A model generated the notes under the pieces. The model was not told the DNA's origin and did no database searches. It was given only the letters and a program-made list of their open reading frames with translations. The translations under genes and the position numbers were made by a program. A DNA stretch of 64,000 nucleotides from Lacibacter sp. H375 (GTDB lineage Bacteria; Bacteroidota; Bacteroidia; Chitinophagales; Chitinophagaceae), in NCBI RefSeq assembly GCF_037892425.1, contig NZ_JBBKTT010000001.1, positions 1,798,001 through 1,862,000 of the forward strand. The letters are read 5' to 3'. Shown piece by piece: positions 47,226 to 55,991 of the stretch. Position 1 is the stretch's first letter. Every line of letters begins with the position of its first letter.

Positions 47226-47921
47226 ATGAAAAAGTATATTTTTTTACTTCTGTTTATCGGAATTTATTTTATTTCTTATACACAAGCGCCAAAGAAATAT
47301 ATTATACAACCCGGTGAAACAATTCTCGAAGTTATCCCTAAAAATGAAACCTTTGAGTATTTGAAGTTTGAACAAGGTGTTGTTTATTTTAGAGATGGTA
47401 AGCGGTCTTCTGCAAAACTAAATTATAGTTTTGTATATGAAGAAATGCTTTTCATTGCTACAAATGGCGATACTCTTACCATTCTAAATCCAGGTGAAAC
47501 CAGTTCTGTCGTTATTGGAAAAGATGAATTTTATCACGCTGGTATAAGGTTTGTAAAATTAGATACAGCAATTGGTGATGTTAAATTAGGGGTTTCAAAT
47601 TTTTTTGCGACATTAAGCAAAAAGAAGGTTGGCGCTTATGGAACAACAACAGAAGGTGGAACAGATTCATATTCTTCATTTATAGTTCCTAATAATACAA
47701 AACTTACCCTGACTCCAAGTATTGTCACAACTGTTGCACGTCGAAAAGCTCTTTTCATAGGTAACAAATTCAATCAGTTTATTCCTGTTACAAAAAAGAA
47801 TATTGTCTCTTTTTACCCCGAAAAAGAAGCGCAGTTGAAAAAGTATTTTCAAGGCAAAGAAGTCAATTTTTCTTCCCGTGAAGATATCATTGCCCTTATT
47901 GCATATATGGGTACACTTTAA
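47226..47921 (+). CDS. Secreted protein of unknown function
   Basis: I do not recognise this 231-residue protein. It has a signal peptide (MKKYIFLLLFIGIYFISYTQ), then mostly beta-prone sequence. It is A/T-rich, more so than its neighbours. A TATATTTG -7 element lies at 47192-47199. Its stop overlaps the stop of the convergent GH29 gene by four bases (47918-47921). Confidence 0.6.
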   Translation: MKKYIFLLLFIGIYFISYTQAPKKYIIQPGETILEVIPKNETFEYLKFEQGVVYFRDGKRSSAKLNYSFVYEEMLFIATNGDTLTILNPGETSSVVIGKDEFYHAGIRFVKLDTAIGDVKLGVSNFFATLSKKKVGAYGTTTEGGTDSYSSFIVPNNTKLTLTPSIVTTVARRKALFIGNKFNQFIPVTKKNIVSFYPEKEAQLKKYFQGKEVNFSSREDIIALIAYMGTL

Positions 47922-49309
47922 TTTATTTTTTCAATCAGTGTTTCATCAATTAAATAAGCTTCTAACTCACTCACCCTGAAGACAGCTTTGGTTTCTTCAA
48001 TACTAAGTATAATTGATGTTGCTTCAACCGAAGTAAATGTAAGTATACGTTTTCTGCCGATTGTTGTACCAACTGTTTCATATACTGTTCTTCCATTGGA
48101 AGAAACAACAGTTAGTTTGAATTTGCAAATGCCTTGACCGAACCGGATATCTTCTTTCAATACAATGCAATTGATCTTTGTTTTCTTTTTCAATTGCAGT
48201 GTAACAGGTTGTTTTAATTGAATTGACGTTGTTATCTTTCCGTCAGTAAGAAGCTTTGTGTTTTCTGTTGGACTAAAAAATAGTTCTTTCTGCTTAAATG
48301 ATGCTGAACGTAGTTTCTTAAACCCAACCAAAGCCGCTGAATCATTTGCATGAAACTTTCCTCTTCTGTCTGGTGGCACATTCAACAGCAATGTTGCTCC
48401 ACGACCGACAGATTTCAAATAGAGATCAAATAATTGTTGAGGTGTTTTTACTTTGTTATCTTCTTCTGCATGGTAAAACCAACCCGGCCGAATGCTAACA
48501 TCACACTCAGCAGGTATCCAATGCTTCCCATATTTATTTCCAACATTTAATGTGTCTGTTGATGGAGCACCGAGCCCGGGAGTAAAACCTTCAATGTTTA
48601 ACGTGTTCCAGTTTGTTGTCCCTGCAATACCTTTTTCATTTCCTACCCAACGTATATCCGGACCAACATCACTAAACACAACTGTTGCAGGTGAGAGTTT
48701 GCGAACAGTTTCTTTAAATCTTTTCCAATCGTACACTTGTTTTTTACCGTTTGGCCCTTCACCATTGGCGCCATCCCACCAGAGTTCGGTAATGGGTCCG
48801 TAATTCGTAAAGAGTTCTTTCATCATGCTCACAAATATATCATTGTATTTTTCGGTGCCATAATCGGGGTGGTTTCTATCCCATGGCGAAATATAAACAC
48901 CAAAGTTTAATCCGTATTCTTTACAGGCTGCTGCTAATTCTTTCAGCACATCGCCTTTGCCATTCTTCCATTTGCTTTCACGAACCGTATGTTTCGAAAA
49001 CTTACTTGGCCATAAACAAAATCCATCGTGATGTTTAGCTGTGATGATGATACCCGTTGCGCCAGCCTGCTTTGCAATGCGGCACCACTGACGACAATCA
49101 AGCTCAGTGGGGTTGAAGATATCTTCCGGTTCATCCCCATGTCCCCATTCTTTATCTGTAAAAGTGTTGGGACCAAAATGGGTAAACAAATAGTACTCTG
49201 AATTATGCCATTTCAACTGTTGCGTTGTTGGAACGGGATTGTGGTTTTGTCCAAAGCAAACGATAGTGAGGACAAAGCTGATTGCGGAAGAAAAAATGAA
49301 TTTCGTCAT
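47918..49309 (-). CDS. Alpha-L-fucosidase (GH29)
   Basis: The 463-residue secreted enzyme has a signal peptide, then the GH29 barrel: HHDGFCLW (residues 93-100), YISPWDRNHPDYG and the nucleophile Asp179 in TELWWDGANG. The C-terminal ~120 residues (from about 345) form a beta-sandwich domain like those of F5/8-type carbohydrate-binding modules. The enzyme removes terminal fucose from glycans. No other fucose gene and no SusC/D pair is near, so it is an isolated gene. Confidence 0.92.
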   Translation of the reverse strand: MTKFIFSSAISFVLTIVCFGQNHNPVPTTQQLKWHNSEYYLFTHFGPNTFTDKEWGHGDEPEDIFNPTELDCRQWCRIAKQAGATGIIITAKHHDGFCLWPSKFSKHTVRESKWKNGKGDVLKELAAACKEYGLNFGVYISPWDRNHPDYGTEKYNDIFVSMMKELFTNYGPITELWWDGANGEGPNGKKQVYDWKRFKETVRKLSPATVVFSDVGPDIRWVGNEKGIAGTTNWNTLNIEGFTPGLGAPSTDTLNVGNKYGKHWIPAECDVSIRPGWFYHAEEDNKVKTPQQLFDLYLKSVGRGATLLLNVPPDRRGKFHANDSAALVGFKKLRSASFKQKELFFSPTENTKLLTDGKITTSIQLKQPVTLQLKKKTKINCIVLKEDIRFGQGICKFKLTVVSSNGRTVYETVGTTIGRKRILTFTSVEATSIILSIEETKAVFRVSELEAYLIDETLIEKIN

Positions 49310-49353
49310 ATGATTTGAGTACTCAAATTAGGAAAATCAACTCAGTTAACACC

Positions 49354-49361
49354 TACCTTTG
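49354..49361 (+). promoter_or_regulatory. -7 promoter element of fumC
   Basis: TACCTTTG matches the TAnnTTTG consensus and lies 33 bases before the ATG at 49395. No clear -33 TTG is seen. Confidence 0.55.
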
Positions 49362-49394
49362 CGGCACTTTCCGAACTTACAAAAATCATTTACT

Positions 49395-50792
49395 ATGAGC
49401 TTCAGAATTGAAAAAGATACAATGGGAGAAGTAAAAGTTCCCGTTAATGCTTATTACGGCGCACAAACCCAACGAAGCATCGACAATTTCAAAATTGCAC
49501 AGGATATCAATCGTATGCCGAAAGAAATTATCCGTGCATTTGCTTACCTGAAACATGCTGCTGCTATCACAAACAATGAAGCAGGTGTATTACCGAAAAA
49601 GAAAGCTGTATTGATTGGTAAAGTGTGCAAAGAGATCCTTGAAGGGAAGCTGGATGATTTTTTCCCACTTGTTGTTTGGCAAACAGGTAGTGGTACGCAA
49701 AGCAATATGAATGTGAACGAAGTAATTGCTTATCGTGGCCACGTACTTAATGGCGGCAAGCTCGACGATAAAGAAAAATATCTACACCCAAATGATGATG
49801 TAAACAAAAGTCAAAGCAGTAATGATACATTCCCAACCGCAATGCATATTGCTGCATATAAAATTTTGATTGAAACAACTATTCCCGGAATTGAAAAACT
49901 GCGGAATACATTAGACAAGAAAGCAAAAGCTTATAAGAAAGTGGTGAAGATCGGGCGTACGCATTTTATGGATGCAACACCGCTTACCGTAGGACAGGAG
50001 TTCAGCGGTTATGTATCCCAATTAGATCATGGATTGAAAGCGATCAAGAATACATTAGCTCATTTGAGTGAATTGGCATTGGGTGGTACTGCAGTTGGCA
50101 CAGGCATCAACACACCTCCAAATTACGATGTGAATGTGGCGAAACATATTGCTAAACTCACCAAGCTTCCGTTCAAAACTGCTGAGAATAAGTTTGAAGC
50201 GTTAGCGGCACACGATGCGATTGTTGAAGCACATGGAGCATTGAAAACAGTTGCAGTGAGTTTGATGAAGATCGCTAACGATATCCGTATGTTGAGCAGC
50301 GGGCCACGCAGCGGCATTGGTGAAATTTTTATTCCAGATAACGAACCAGGATCTTCTATCATGCCAGGCAAAGTAAACCCCACACAGTGTGAAGCACTAA
50401 CAATGATAGCTGCACAGGTAATGGGTAACGATGTGGCAATTAACGTTGGCGGTGCAATGGGGCATTTTGAATTGAACGTGTTTAAGCCGGTAATGATTTA
50501 CAACTTCCTGCATAGTGCAAGATTAATTGGCGATGGTTGTGTAAGCTTTAATGATAAATGTGCAGTGGGTATTGAGCCAATTGAAGCTAATATCAAAAAG
50601 CATGTAGAGAATAGTTTGATGTTGGTTACGTCACTCAACACCAAGATAGGTTATTACAAAGCTGCAGAGATTGCACAAAAAGCACATAAGCAAGGAGCAA
50701 CACTGAAAGAAATGGCAGTGAAACTTGGTTATGTTACACCAGAGCAATTTGATGAGTGGGTAATACCTGCGAATATGGTTGGTAAAATATAA
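49395..50792 (+). CDS. fumC: Class II fumarate hydratase
   Basis: The 465-residue enzyme from ATG 49395 (the frame is open 12 codons further up, but family proteins start at [12 protein letters not shown]). Signature [15 protein letters not shown] is present with the conserved flexible loop, and so are [14 protein letters not shown] and [20 protein letters not shown]. It converts fumarate to malate in the TCA cycle. Single gene with its own promoter and terminator. Confidence 0.96.
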   Translation: MSFRIEKDTMGEVKVPVNAYYGAQTQRSIDNFKIAQDINRMPKEIIRAFAYLKHAAAITNNEAGVLPKKKAVLIGKVCKEILEGKLDDFFPLVVWQTGSGTQSNMNVNEVIAYRGHVLNGGKLDDKEKYLHPNDDVNKSQSSNDTFPTAMHIAAYKILIETTIPGIEKLRNTLDKKAKAYKKVVKIGRTHFMDATPLTVGQEFSGYVSQLDHGLKAIKNTLAHLSELALGGTAVGTGINTPPNYDVNVAKHIAKLTKLPFKTAENKFEALAAHDAIVEAHGALKTVAVSLMKIANDIRMLSSGPRSGIGEIFIPDNEPGSSIMPGKVNPTQCEALTMIAAQVMGNDVAINVGGAMGHFELNVFKPVMIYNFLHSARLIGDGCVSFNDKCAVGIEPIEANIKKHVENSLMLVTSLNTKIGYYKAAEIAQKAHKQGATLKEMAVKLGYVTPEQFDEWVIPANMVGKI

Positions 50793-50810
50793 GCACTTTA
50801 ACGTAAAATA

Positions 50811-50842
50811 AAAAAGGGAGAAGCTTAGCTTCTCCCTTTTTT
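50811..50842. terminator. Bidirectional terminator after fumC
   Basis: AAAAAGGGAGAAGC (50811-50824) pairs with GCTTCTCCCTTTTT (50828-50841) around a TTA loop, with T runs on both strands. Confidence 0.9.
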
Positions 50843-50843
50843 A

Positions 50844-51065
50844 TTATTCATAACTACTGTAATAGTCGGGTTCAGTAACGGTCTCTTCTGTAAAAGCAGG
50901 TCGCATTTCTTTTTGCTGTTCATGAAAAAACAAACTGTACAGTCGGGATGCTGTGTCTTTTTCTTCTTCACGAATGACCAGCAATTGGTTGTCTGTTTTC
51001 AATAGCTTTCTTTCTGCCGTAAATGCAACAGCAAGAAAAGATGCAGGGATGAGTATATTTTTCAT
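50844..51065 (-). CDS. Small secreted or membrane protein, hypothetical
   Basis: This 73-residue frame begins with a hydrophobic signal-like stretch (MKNILIPASFLAVAFTA) followed by a charged, acidic C-terminus. It sits between the fumC terminator and the terminator of the large downstream gene, with both transcription boundaries clear. The start is ATG 51065. No family recognised; the coding call rests on the signal-like start and spacing only. Confidence 0.45.
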   Translation of the reverse strand: MKNILIPASFLAVAFTAERKLLKTDNQLLVIREEEKDTASRLYSLFFHEQQKEMRPAFTEETVTEPDYYSSYE

Positions 51066-51088
51066 GATGGTTATTTAGTTTGTTAACG

Positions 51089-51121
51089 CAAAACCCCTGC
51101 CGTAGTTCAGCAGGGATTTTG
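51089..51121 (-). terminator. Terminator of the large T9SS gene
   Basis: CAAAACCCCTGC (51089-51100) pairs with GCAGGGATTTTG (51110-51121; one mismatch) around a nine-base loop. On the minus strand it lies 14 bases past the stop of the 1462-residue gene and ends in GGTTTTG. Confidence 0.75.
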
Positions 51122-51134
51122 TTTTAACAGTTGT

Positions 51135-54100
51135 TTATTGTTTGATGAGTTTCACTTTTTCGTTGATTGATTTGCCATTAATATCGAGGTAGTAAACGCC
51201 CGTTTTATAATTACTCAGGTCAAGCTGAAGACTGTTTTTGCCTTTTACAAGGTTAACTTCAATTGTTTGGATCGTACGACCTGTATTGTCGATCACATTC
51301 AATTGTGCTGTTTCATCAGCAACAGCATTGATGGTAACAGTTGTTTTTTCTACAACCGGATTCGGGAACACATTTACATATACATTTTGCAATGCTCCGA
51401 AGCTTACATCAATAATATTGGTGTATTTCTTTGCTCCATTGTTTTCATTTGAATGTACACGGTAGTAAACCTTATTGGCCAGCTTGCCAGCGTTATAGTC
51501 AATGAAGTTGTACGTGAGATTTGTTGATGGTATGTTTTTAGCATCAACAGTTCCAATTTTTTCGAAAGTGATATTATCAAGACTGCGTTCAACAGTGTAA
51601 GAAATAACATCTACTTCATTATTCACTACCCACTCAAGTTTTGAATTATCAGCAACTGCTTTTCCGCTAAAGCTGAAAAGATCAAATGGAAGTGTTGATG
51701 AAGAAGACATAAAATAGAAACTGGAGAATGATGTAACATCAAACTGAATAGCATGTCCGTAAATTGATTGAACATATCTTCCCGTAACTGTTTGTCCTAA
51801 TGCAGACGAAGCCATTGTTGTGCCGCAGGGATCATTGTTCTTGAAAACAGAGAGATCTGTAATGCTTGTAACATTACTTCCAGTTGTTGCAATCATATCA
51901 GCGAGCTCTTGAGCAGTTAAATATAATCTTACCGAAACAGGTGTTGCCGGAGGGTTGTTCTGTACATTAATAGTTACGTTACGGTTTAAATATTTATTGC
52001 CAAATCCTGTTCTTACCGGATTTCCTGTTCTGGTGAAGAAGGAAGTAGTAATGTTTCCAAGATCATTACTGTTGGCATCAATTTCTGCAATGATATTTCC
52101 ATTAGGCCCTGTAATGGGCACCCATAAATTATTATTTCCATTTGCAGCATTAATCGTTACAGCGGTAGCGGTAACACATCCTGCACTGGTACTTGAGTCA
52201 ATAGGAATACTTGTTGAAATGGTGCTTGGAAAAGGAGCTGTGCCGGTAGGGTTATAACCCAAAAATTCATACCGTATTACACAACCCAAACAATCAGCAA
52301 CAACATCTGCTGGGTTGCCAACTGTAGCAGCAGATGCAGCCAGTGAACGATCCATTGCAAGGAAAATTTCTTTTCCATCAGGCGAAAATGCCATGTCTCT
52401 ATAACGGTTATTACTTTGAAAATAAGTAGCAGTATCTGATTGCGGTGATGACAGCGTAGGAATTGTTTTTATCACTGCAGTTCCTGCATCGTTTAGTTTT
52501 AAACGAATCATTCTTCCCCATTTTAAACCTGCAGCAAGCAAAGTGTTTTTCCAACCGGGTATATAAGTGCTTGTGTAAAGTCCTAAACCAGACCAACCTT
52601 CTGAATGCCATCCGGCATTACCAGGTGTTGTAGGATTACTCCAAATAGATGAAACGGTTCCTGCTCCGGTTCCCGGATAGGCAGAGAATAATGGATCCTT
52701 ATATGCGCCGTATAAAGTTGCACTCGCATTAATAGTGTTCATGTTTGTTGTTTCATTACCAACGGGTGGTGCGGTTGATGCAGCAGCAGCATCACCATCT
52801 GCTGTATATGAACCTCCTGTCCAACCAAAGGGAACACCAACAGAAATGCTTGTACTTAATCCTGGGGTTGTGGTGCCATTATAATTACCATCTGCTGCGT
52901 AACCTATTACCAAAGGATGACCATAATTCTTAAAACCTTCAATGATATTAATTTCATCATCACTGAATGGACCGTGTGATGATCCGTAAAGAATATTCAA
53001 TTCAGGATTATAAGCAAATCCCTGGTTGTTTCTCATGCCAATATTCCAAACAGCACTCTTGCCAACAATCGGACTTACATTATTATATGGGTTGCTATCG
53101 GGAATCCATTTTTGATTACCGGTACCTGAACAGGAATCAGACAAAGCAAAGCGTAATATTTTTCCTTCATATGCATTCAGCACTTGCGCCTTCATTGGCC
53201 TAGTGATGTTAAGCGCTGGGAATTGTTGACCTGCTCCCATATCACCTGCTGCATAAAATAAATAATAGTCGCTGCCACCTTGTGTCATAGGTGTAATAAT
53301 CATTCGTTGTGAATTATGATCCTGGCTGCCCGGAATGGTATCGCAAATTGAAACAGGTGATTCTAATTTGTTGGTTGAAGTATTGTAGAAGAACCGTACA
53401 ATACGATTCACAAAAACTGCAGTTGATGGGTTGCTGTGCACATAAGAAATGTATACATAATTCTGTGGTGAACCGGCATCTAAAAATTTTGGATGCAATG
53501 CCATGCCTGCAAAACCACCTTGTGCGCCGGCCCCATTTGCAAACTGGCAGTTGAATGCCTGATCACTTGGTGATGAAAAGAACGTACTTCCTTGAGAAAT
53601 ATCCAAGACAACTTGTTTGGCACCTGTTACAGGATGAATTCTGTTGAGCTTATAACCTTTTGCTTCAGTAACCCATAAATAATTATCAGGGCCATAAGTT
53701 ATTTCCCAAGGATCGGCTAATACGTTTGCAGCAGATAAAATGGTTTGCCTGTAAACTTCATTCATTTTACCGGCAGTAATGTTTGTGGTTGCAAGTGGTG
53801 CTGATACAAAAATACTTACGTTGTTAGCTACAGACCCCGAAGCAGGCGTGGTTGAATAAGCAGAAGATGAATATACTCGTATGAAGTATTGTGTCGATAC
53901 AGATAATCCGCTGCTTATTGTCACTTCATTCTGTCCGCAAGCAATGCTGGTTAAACTTCCACACGTGCCTGAGTAAACTTGTATCATCGCTCCGTTTGCA
54001 CTTAAGGTTGAACCTGCAGTGACTGTAATGATCGCAGAAGTTTGTGTGGAAGTAGTGGTGAATTTATACCAGATATCGTCATCAGGGGTACCCGTTGCAC

Positions 54101-55523
54101 AGCCAACTGTAGTTCCGCTAGCAGTTGCATTTAATACAGTACCTGCTGAATTTGTTGTGCCAGGAGTGATTGTAAGAGCACCCGCACAATCGTCGTTCGA
54201 AGGCACTGCTGTATATGAAACGCAAATGCTGAAACCCCAATCGGTAGTTGTGCCACCAGTTGCAGTTCCGGTTGTGAAAACCCTGAAATAATATTGCGTT
54301 GATGGAGTAAGATTTGTTAGTGAAAGAGTTGACGTTCCACTTGCTGTTGTAGCAATGGAAGTTCCGGTGAAAACACCAGCAGCGCAAGTTGAAGCTGTGA
54401 ACGCTTCAATAAATGTATTAGATGATGTAAGATTAGTTCCAAAACTCGAAGCAGCAATCTGAACATTTCTAATGTTGGCAGGAGTTGTAAATGTGTACCA
54501 CACGTCTCTTGTTGTTCCTGCACCATTAGTTGGGCTTCCAGTAGTAGTAGCGTTCAGTAATGTTTGGGTAGTTACGGCCCCACAAGTTGTTACAGGTGTT
54601 ATGTTAGTTGCGCTTGAGCAGAGATCATTGGCAAGTGGTGCAATATGTGTTACGCAAATATCAAAAGTGCCATTTGATGCAATCGCAGTGTTTCCTGATG
54701 AGTATACTCGTATATAATAAGGAGATCCGATTGTAAGAGAACTGCTCAGGCTCAAAGTAGTAGTTGTGCCTGAGTTACATGCAATAGAAGTTAAGCTTCC
54801 ACAGCTTCCAGAGAATAATTCCAGCACTGTTCCGGAAGCACTCAGGTTACTCGCAATACTGCTTAATGAAATAGTTGTGCTGGACTGCACTGCAGTAAAA
54901 CTGTACCACACGTCATCATCAGCCGTGCCGCCACAAGAAGGTGCTGCAACTCCAGAGCTTGTACTTGCAATTAAAGTCCCCGAAGTAACTGAGCAAGTGG
55001 TGCTTGATGTAAGTGAGGTGGCAGAAGAGCAATTGTCATTTGAAGGTGAAGGAATGGTGGTAATACACACTGTAAAGGTTCCTGCCTTTGATGCATTTCC
55101 AAAGCTGTATAATCTAAAAAAATAGGTTCCCCCTATTGTTAAACCACTTAATGTAGTAGTTTCAGCTGTGCCTCCAGTGGTATTGTTCACACATCCGTAA
55201 GATAGTAAGCCTCCGCAGCTGCCATCAAATGCTTCGAGAACGATATCTGTAATGGCGCTGCCTCCACCACCTGAAGGAGTTGCAGTGATGACATGAGTAT
55301 TGCCTGTTGCTACGAATTTATACCAAACATCATCATCAGCATTTCCGGTACATGCTGCCTGAGACTCTGTGGCACTTGCAGATGTTCCACCAGTTGAAGT
55401 GGTGCAAGTGGTATTTGAATTGACTGTAAGTGAGGTTGCACCGGCACAATCATTATTAGCCGGCTGTGCATATGAAACAAATGAAATAGCACACAAGAAC
55501 GAAATGAACAGGATACGTTTCAT
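51135..55523 (-). CDS. T9SS surface protein with beta-sandwich repeats and a glucose-dehydrogenase-like propeller
   Basis: A 1462-residue secreted protein: signal peptide (1-19), then four Cys-containing beta-sandwich repeats of about 135 residues each (residues ~20-580). Each has a start like NDNCSSAT or NNDCAGAT and a central DDVWYxF. A sugar dehydrogenase-like beta-propeller follows (~590-1050), with GSQDHNSQRM (position of the catalytic His of soluble glucose dehydrogenase), MRNNQGFAYNP, and SSHGPFSDDEINII. A second sandwich region follows and the C-terminus is a type A T9SS sorting domain (VFPNPVVEKTTVTINAV to KTGVYYLDI). It is expected on the cell surface or outside. PQQ use is inferred from the fold only. 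Confidence 0.9.
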   Translation of the reverse strand: MKRILFISFLCAISFVSYAQPANNDCAGATSLTVNSNTTCTTSTGGTSASATESQAACTGNADDDVWYKFVATGNTHVITATPSGGGGSAITDIVLEAFDGSCGGLLSYGCVNNTTGGTAETTTLSGLTIGGTYFFRLYSFGNASKAGTFTVCITTIPSPSNDNCSSATSLTSSTTCSVTSGTLIASTSSGVAAPSCGGTADDDVWYSFTAVQSSTTISLSSIASNLSASGTVLELFSGSCGSLTSIACNSGTTTTLSLSSSLTIGSPYYIRVYSSGNTAIASNGTFDICVTHIAPLANDLCSSATNITPVTTCGAVTTQTLLNATTTGSPTNGAGTTRDVWYTFTTPANIRNVQIAASSFGTNLTSSNTFIEAFTASTCAAGVFTGTSIATTASGTSTLSLTNLTPSTQYYFRVFTTGTATGGTTTDWGFSICVSYTAVPSNDDCAGALTITPGTTNSAGTVLNATASGTTVGCATGTPDDDIWYKFTTTSTQTSAIITVTAGSTLSANGAMIQVYSGTCGSLTSIACGQNEVTISSGLSVSTQYFIRVYSSSAYSTTPASGSVANNVSIFVSAPLATTNITAGKMNEVYRQTILSAANVLADPWEITYGPDNYLWVTEAKGYKLNRIHPVTGAKQVVLDISQGSTFFSSPSDQAFNCQFANGAGAQGGFAGMALHPKFLDAGSPQNYVYISYVHSNPSTAVFVNRIVRFFYNTSTNKLESPVSICDTIPGSQDHNSQRMIITPMTQGGSDYYLFYAAGDMGAGQQFPALNITRPMKAQVLNAYEGKILRFALSDSCSGTGNQKWIPDSNPYNNVSPIVGKSAVWNIGMRNNQGFAYNPELNILYGSSHGPFSDDEINIIEGFKNYGHPLVIGYAADGNYNGTTTPGLSTSISVGVPFGWTGGSYTADGDAAAASTAPPVGNETTNMNTINASATLYGAYKDPLFSAYPGTGAGTVSSIWSNPTTPGNAGWHSEGWSGLGLYTSTYIPGWKNTLLAAGLKWGRMIRLKLNDAGTAVIKTIPTLSSPQSDTATYFQSNNRYRDMAFSPDGKEIFLAMDRSLAASAATVGNPADVVADCLGCVIRYEFLGYNPTGTAPFPSTISTSIPIDSSTSAGCVTATAVTINAANGNNNLWVPITGPNGNIIAEIDANSNDLGNITTSFFTRTGNPVRTGFGNKYLNRNVTINVQNNPPATPVSVRLYLTAQELADMIATTGSNVTSITDLSVFKNNDPCGTTMASSALGQTVTGRYVQSIYGHAIQFDVTSFSSFYFMSSSSTLPFDLFSFSGKAVADNSKLEWVVNNEVDVISYTVERSLDNITFEKIGTVDAKNIPSTNLTYNFIDYNAGKLANKVYYRVHSNENNGAKKYTNIIDVSFGALQNVYVNVFPNPVVEKTTVTINAVADETAQLNVIDNTGRTIQTIEVNLVKGKNSLQLDLSNYKTGVYYLDINGKSINEKVKLIKQ

Positions 55524-55831
55524 GATTTTACAAGGATTGATTGGATTGTGTAAAAGTAGGATAACTGTACCTACTCACCTATAGAAGTTTTCCTTTATTA
55601 ATTGCGGAAAATACTGGAATAGAATTAAAACATAACAGAGGTAATGCTGTTGCGTAACAGGAATTGATGAAAATTATTTCAAAATAAAACGTAAAGATAA
55701 TTTTGTTTAGTAGGCTTTAAAATTAATCGCTATTAAACATCCTGCATGCAAAGAAGTACGTACGTTACTTGAAAATAAACGCTAAATGAAAATCTGTATC
55801 ATCGATCATGCAAAAAGAAATTACCCTTAGT

Positions 55832-55859
55832 GCTAACTAATTAAAATCTATTAGTTAAC
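55832..55859. repeat. Inverted repeat, possible operator
   Basis: GCTAACTAAT (55832-55841) and ATTAGTTAAC (55850-55859) are inverted with one mismatch and an eight-base spacer. It lies between two divergent genes, so a regulator binding there could affect both. Confidence 0.35.
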
Positions 55860-55927
55860 AATAAGGATGTAATGTATTTAGTAGATAAAAGCAGTGATAA
55901 TACGTTAACGACGAGTGTTTTTTACTC

Positions 55928-55957
55928 TTGTTTACTTCTTTTTTAATGATACATTTG
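55928..55957 (+). promoter_or_regulatory. Promoter of the 1197-residue surface protein gene
   Basis: TTG (55928-55930) and TACATTTG (55950-55957) match both Bacteroidota promoter elements with 19 bases between. The downstream leader (55954-55991) is almost the same as that of the next gene. Confidence 0.65.
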
Positions 55958-55980
55958 TAAAGGTTTTCCATTATCCTAAG
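55954..55980 (+). repeat. Conserved leader copy A
   Basis: From TTTGTAA to CCTAAG, 25 of 27 bases are identical to copy B at 59805-59831. It covers the end of the -7 element and the start of the transcript. Confidence 0.7.
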
Positions 55981-55991
55981 TACCAATTGCT

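Larger units (their letters stand above)
55524..55991. other. Intergenic region between two divergent surface-protein genes
   Basis: About 470 A/T-rich bases with no coding frame. It holds an inverted repeat at 55832-55859, the promoter and leader of the 1197-residue gene (55928-55991), and on the minus strand a TTATCCTA sequence at 55557-55564 close to the start of the 1462-residue gene. I see nothing else. Confidence 0.4.

Noticed and set aside
47226-49309. Horizontally transferred fucose-utilisation island
   Set aside because: Only the GH29 gene is recognisable; there is no SusC/D pair, transporter, integrase or flanking repeat to mark an island.
54019-55125. Long plus-strand frames opposite the 1462-residue gene
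   Set aside because: They lie antisense to repeat-coding DNA of low complexity; the composition creates open frames by chance, and the minus-strand protein has domain support along its full length.
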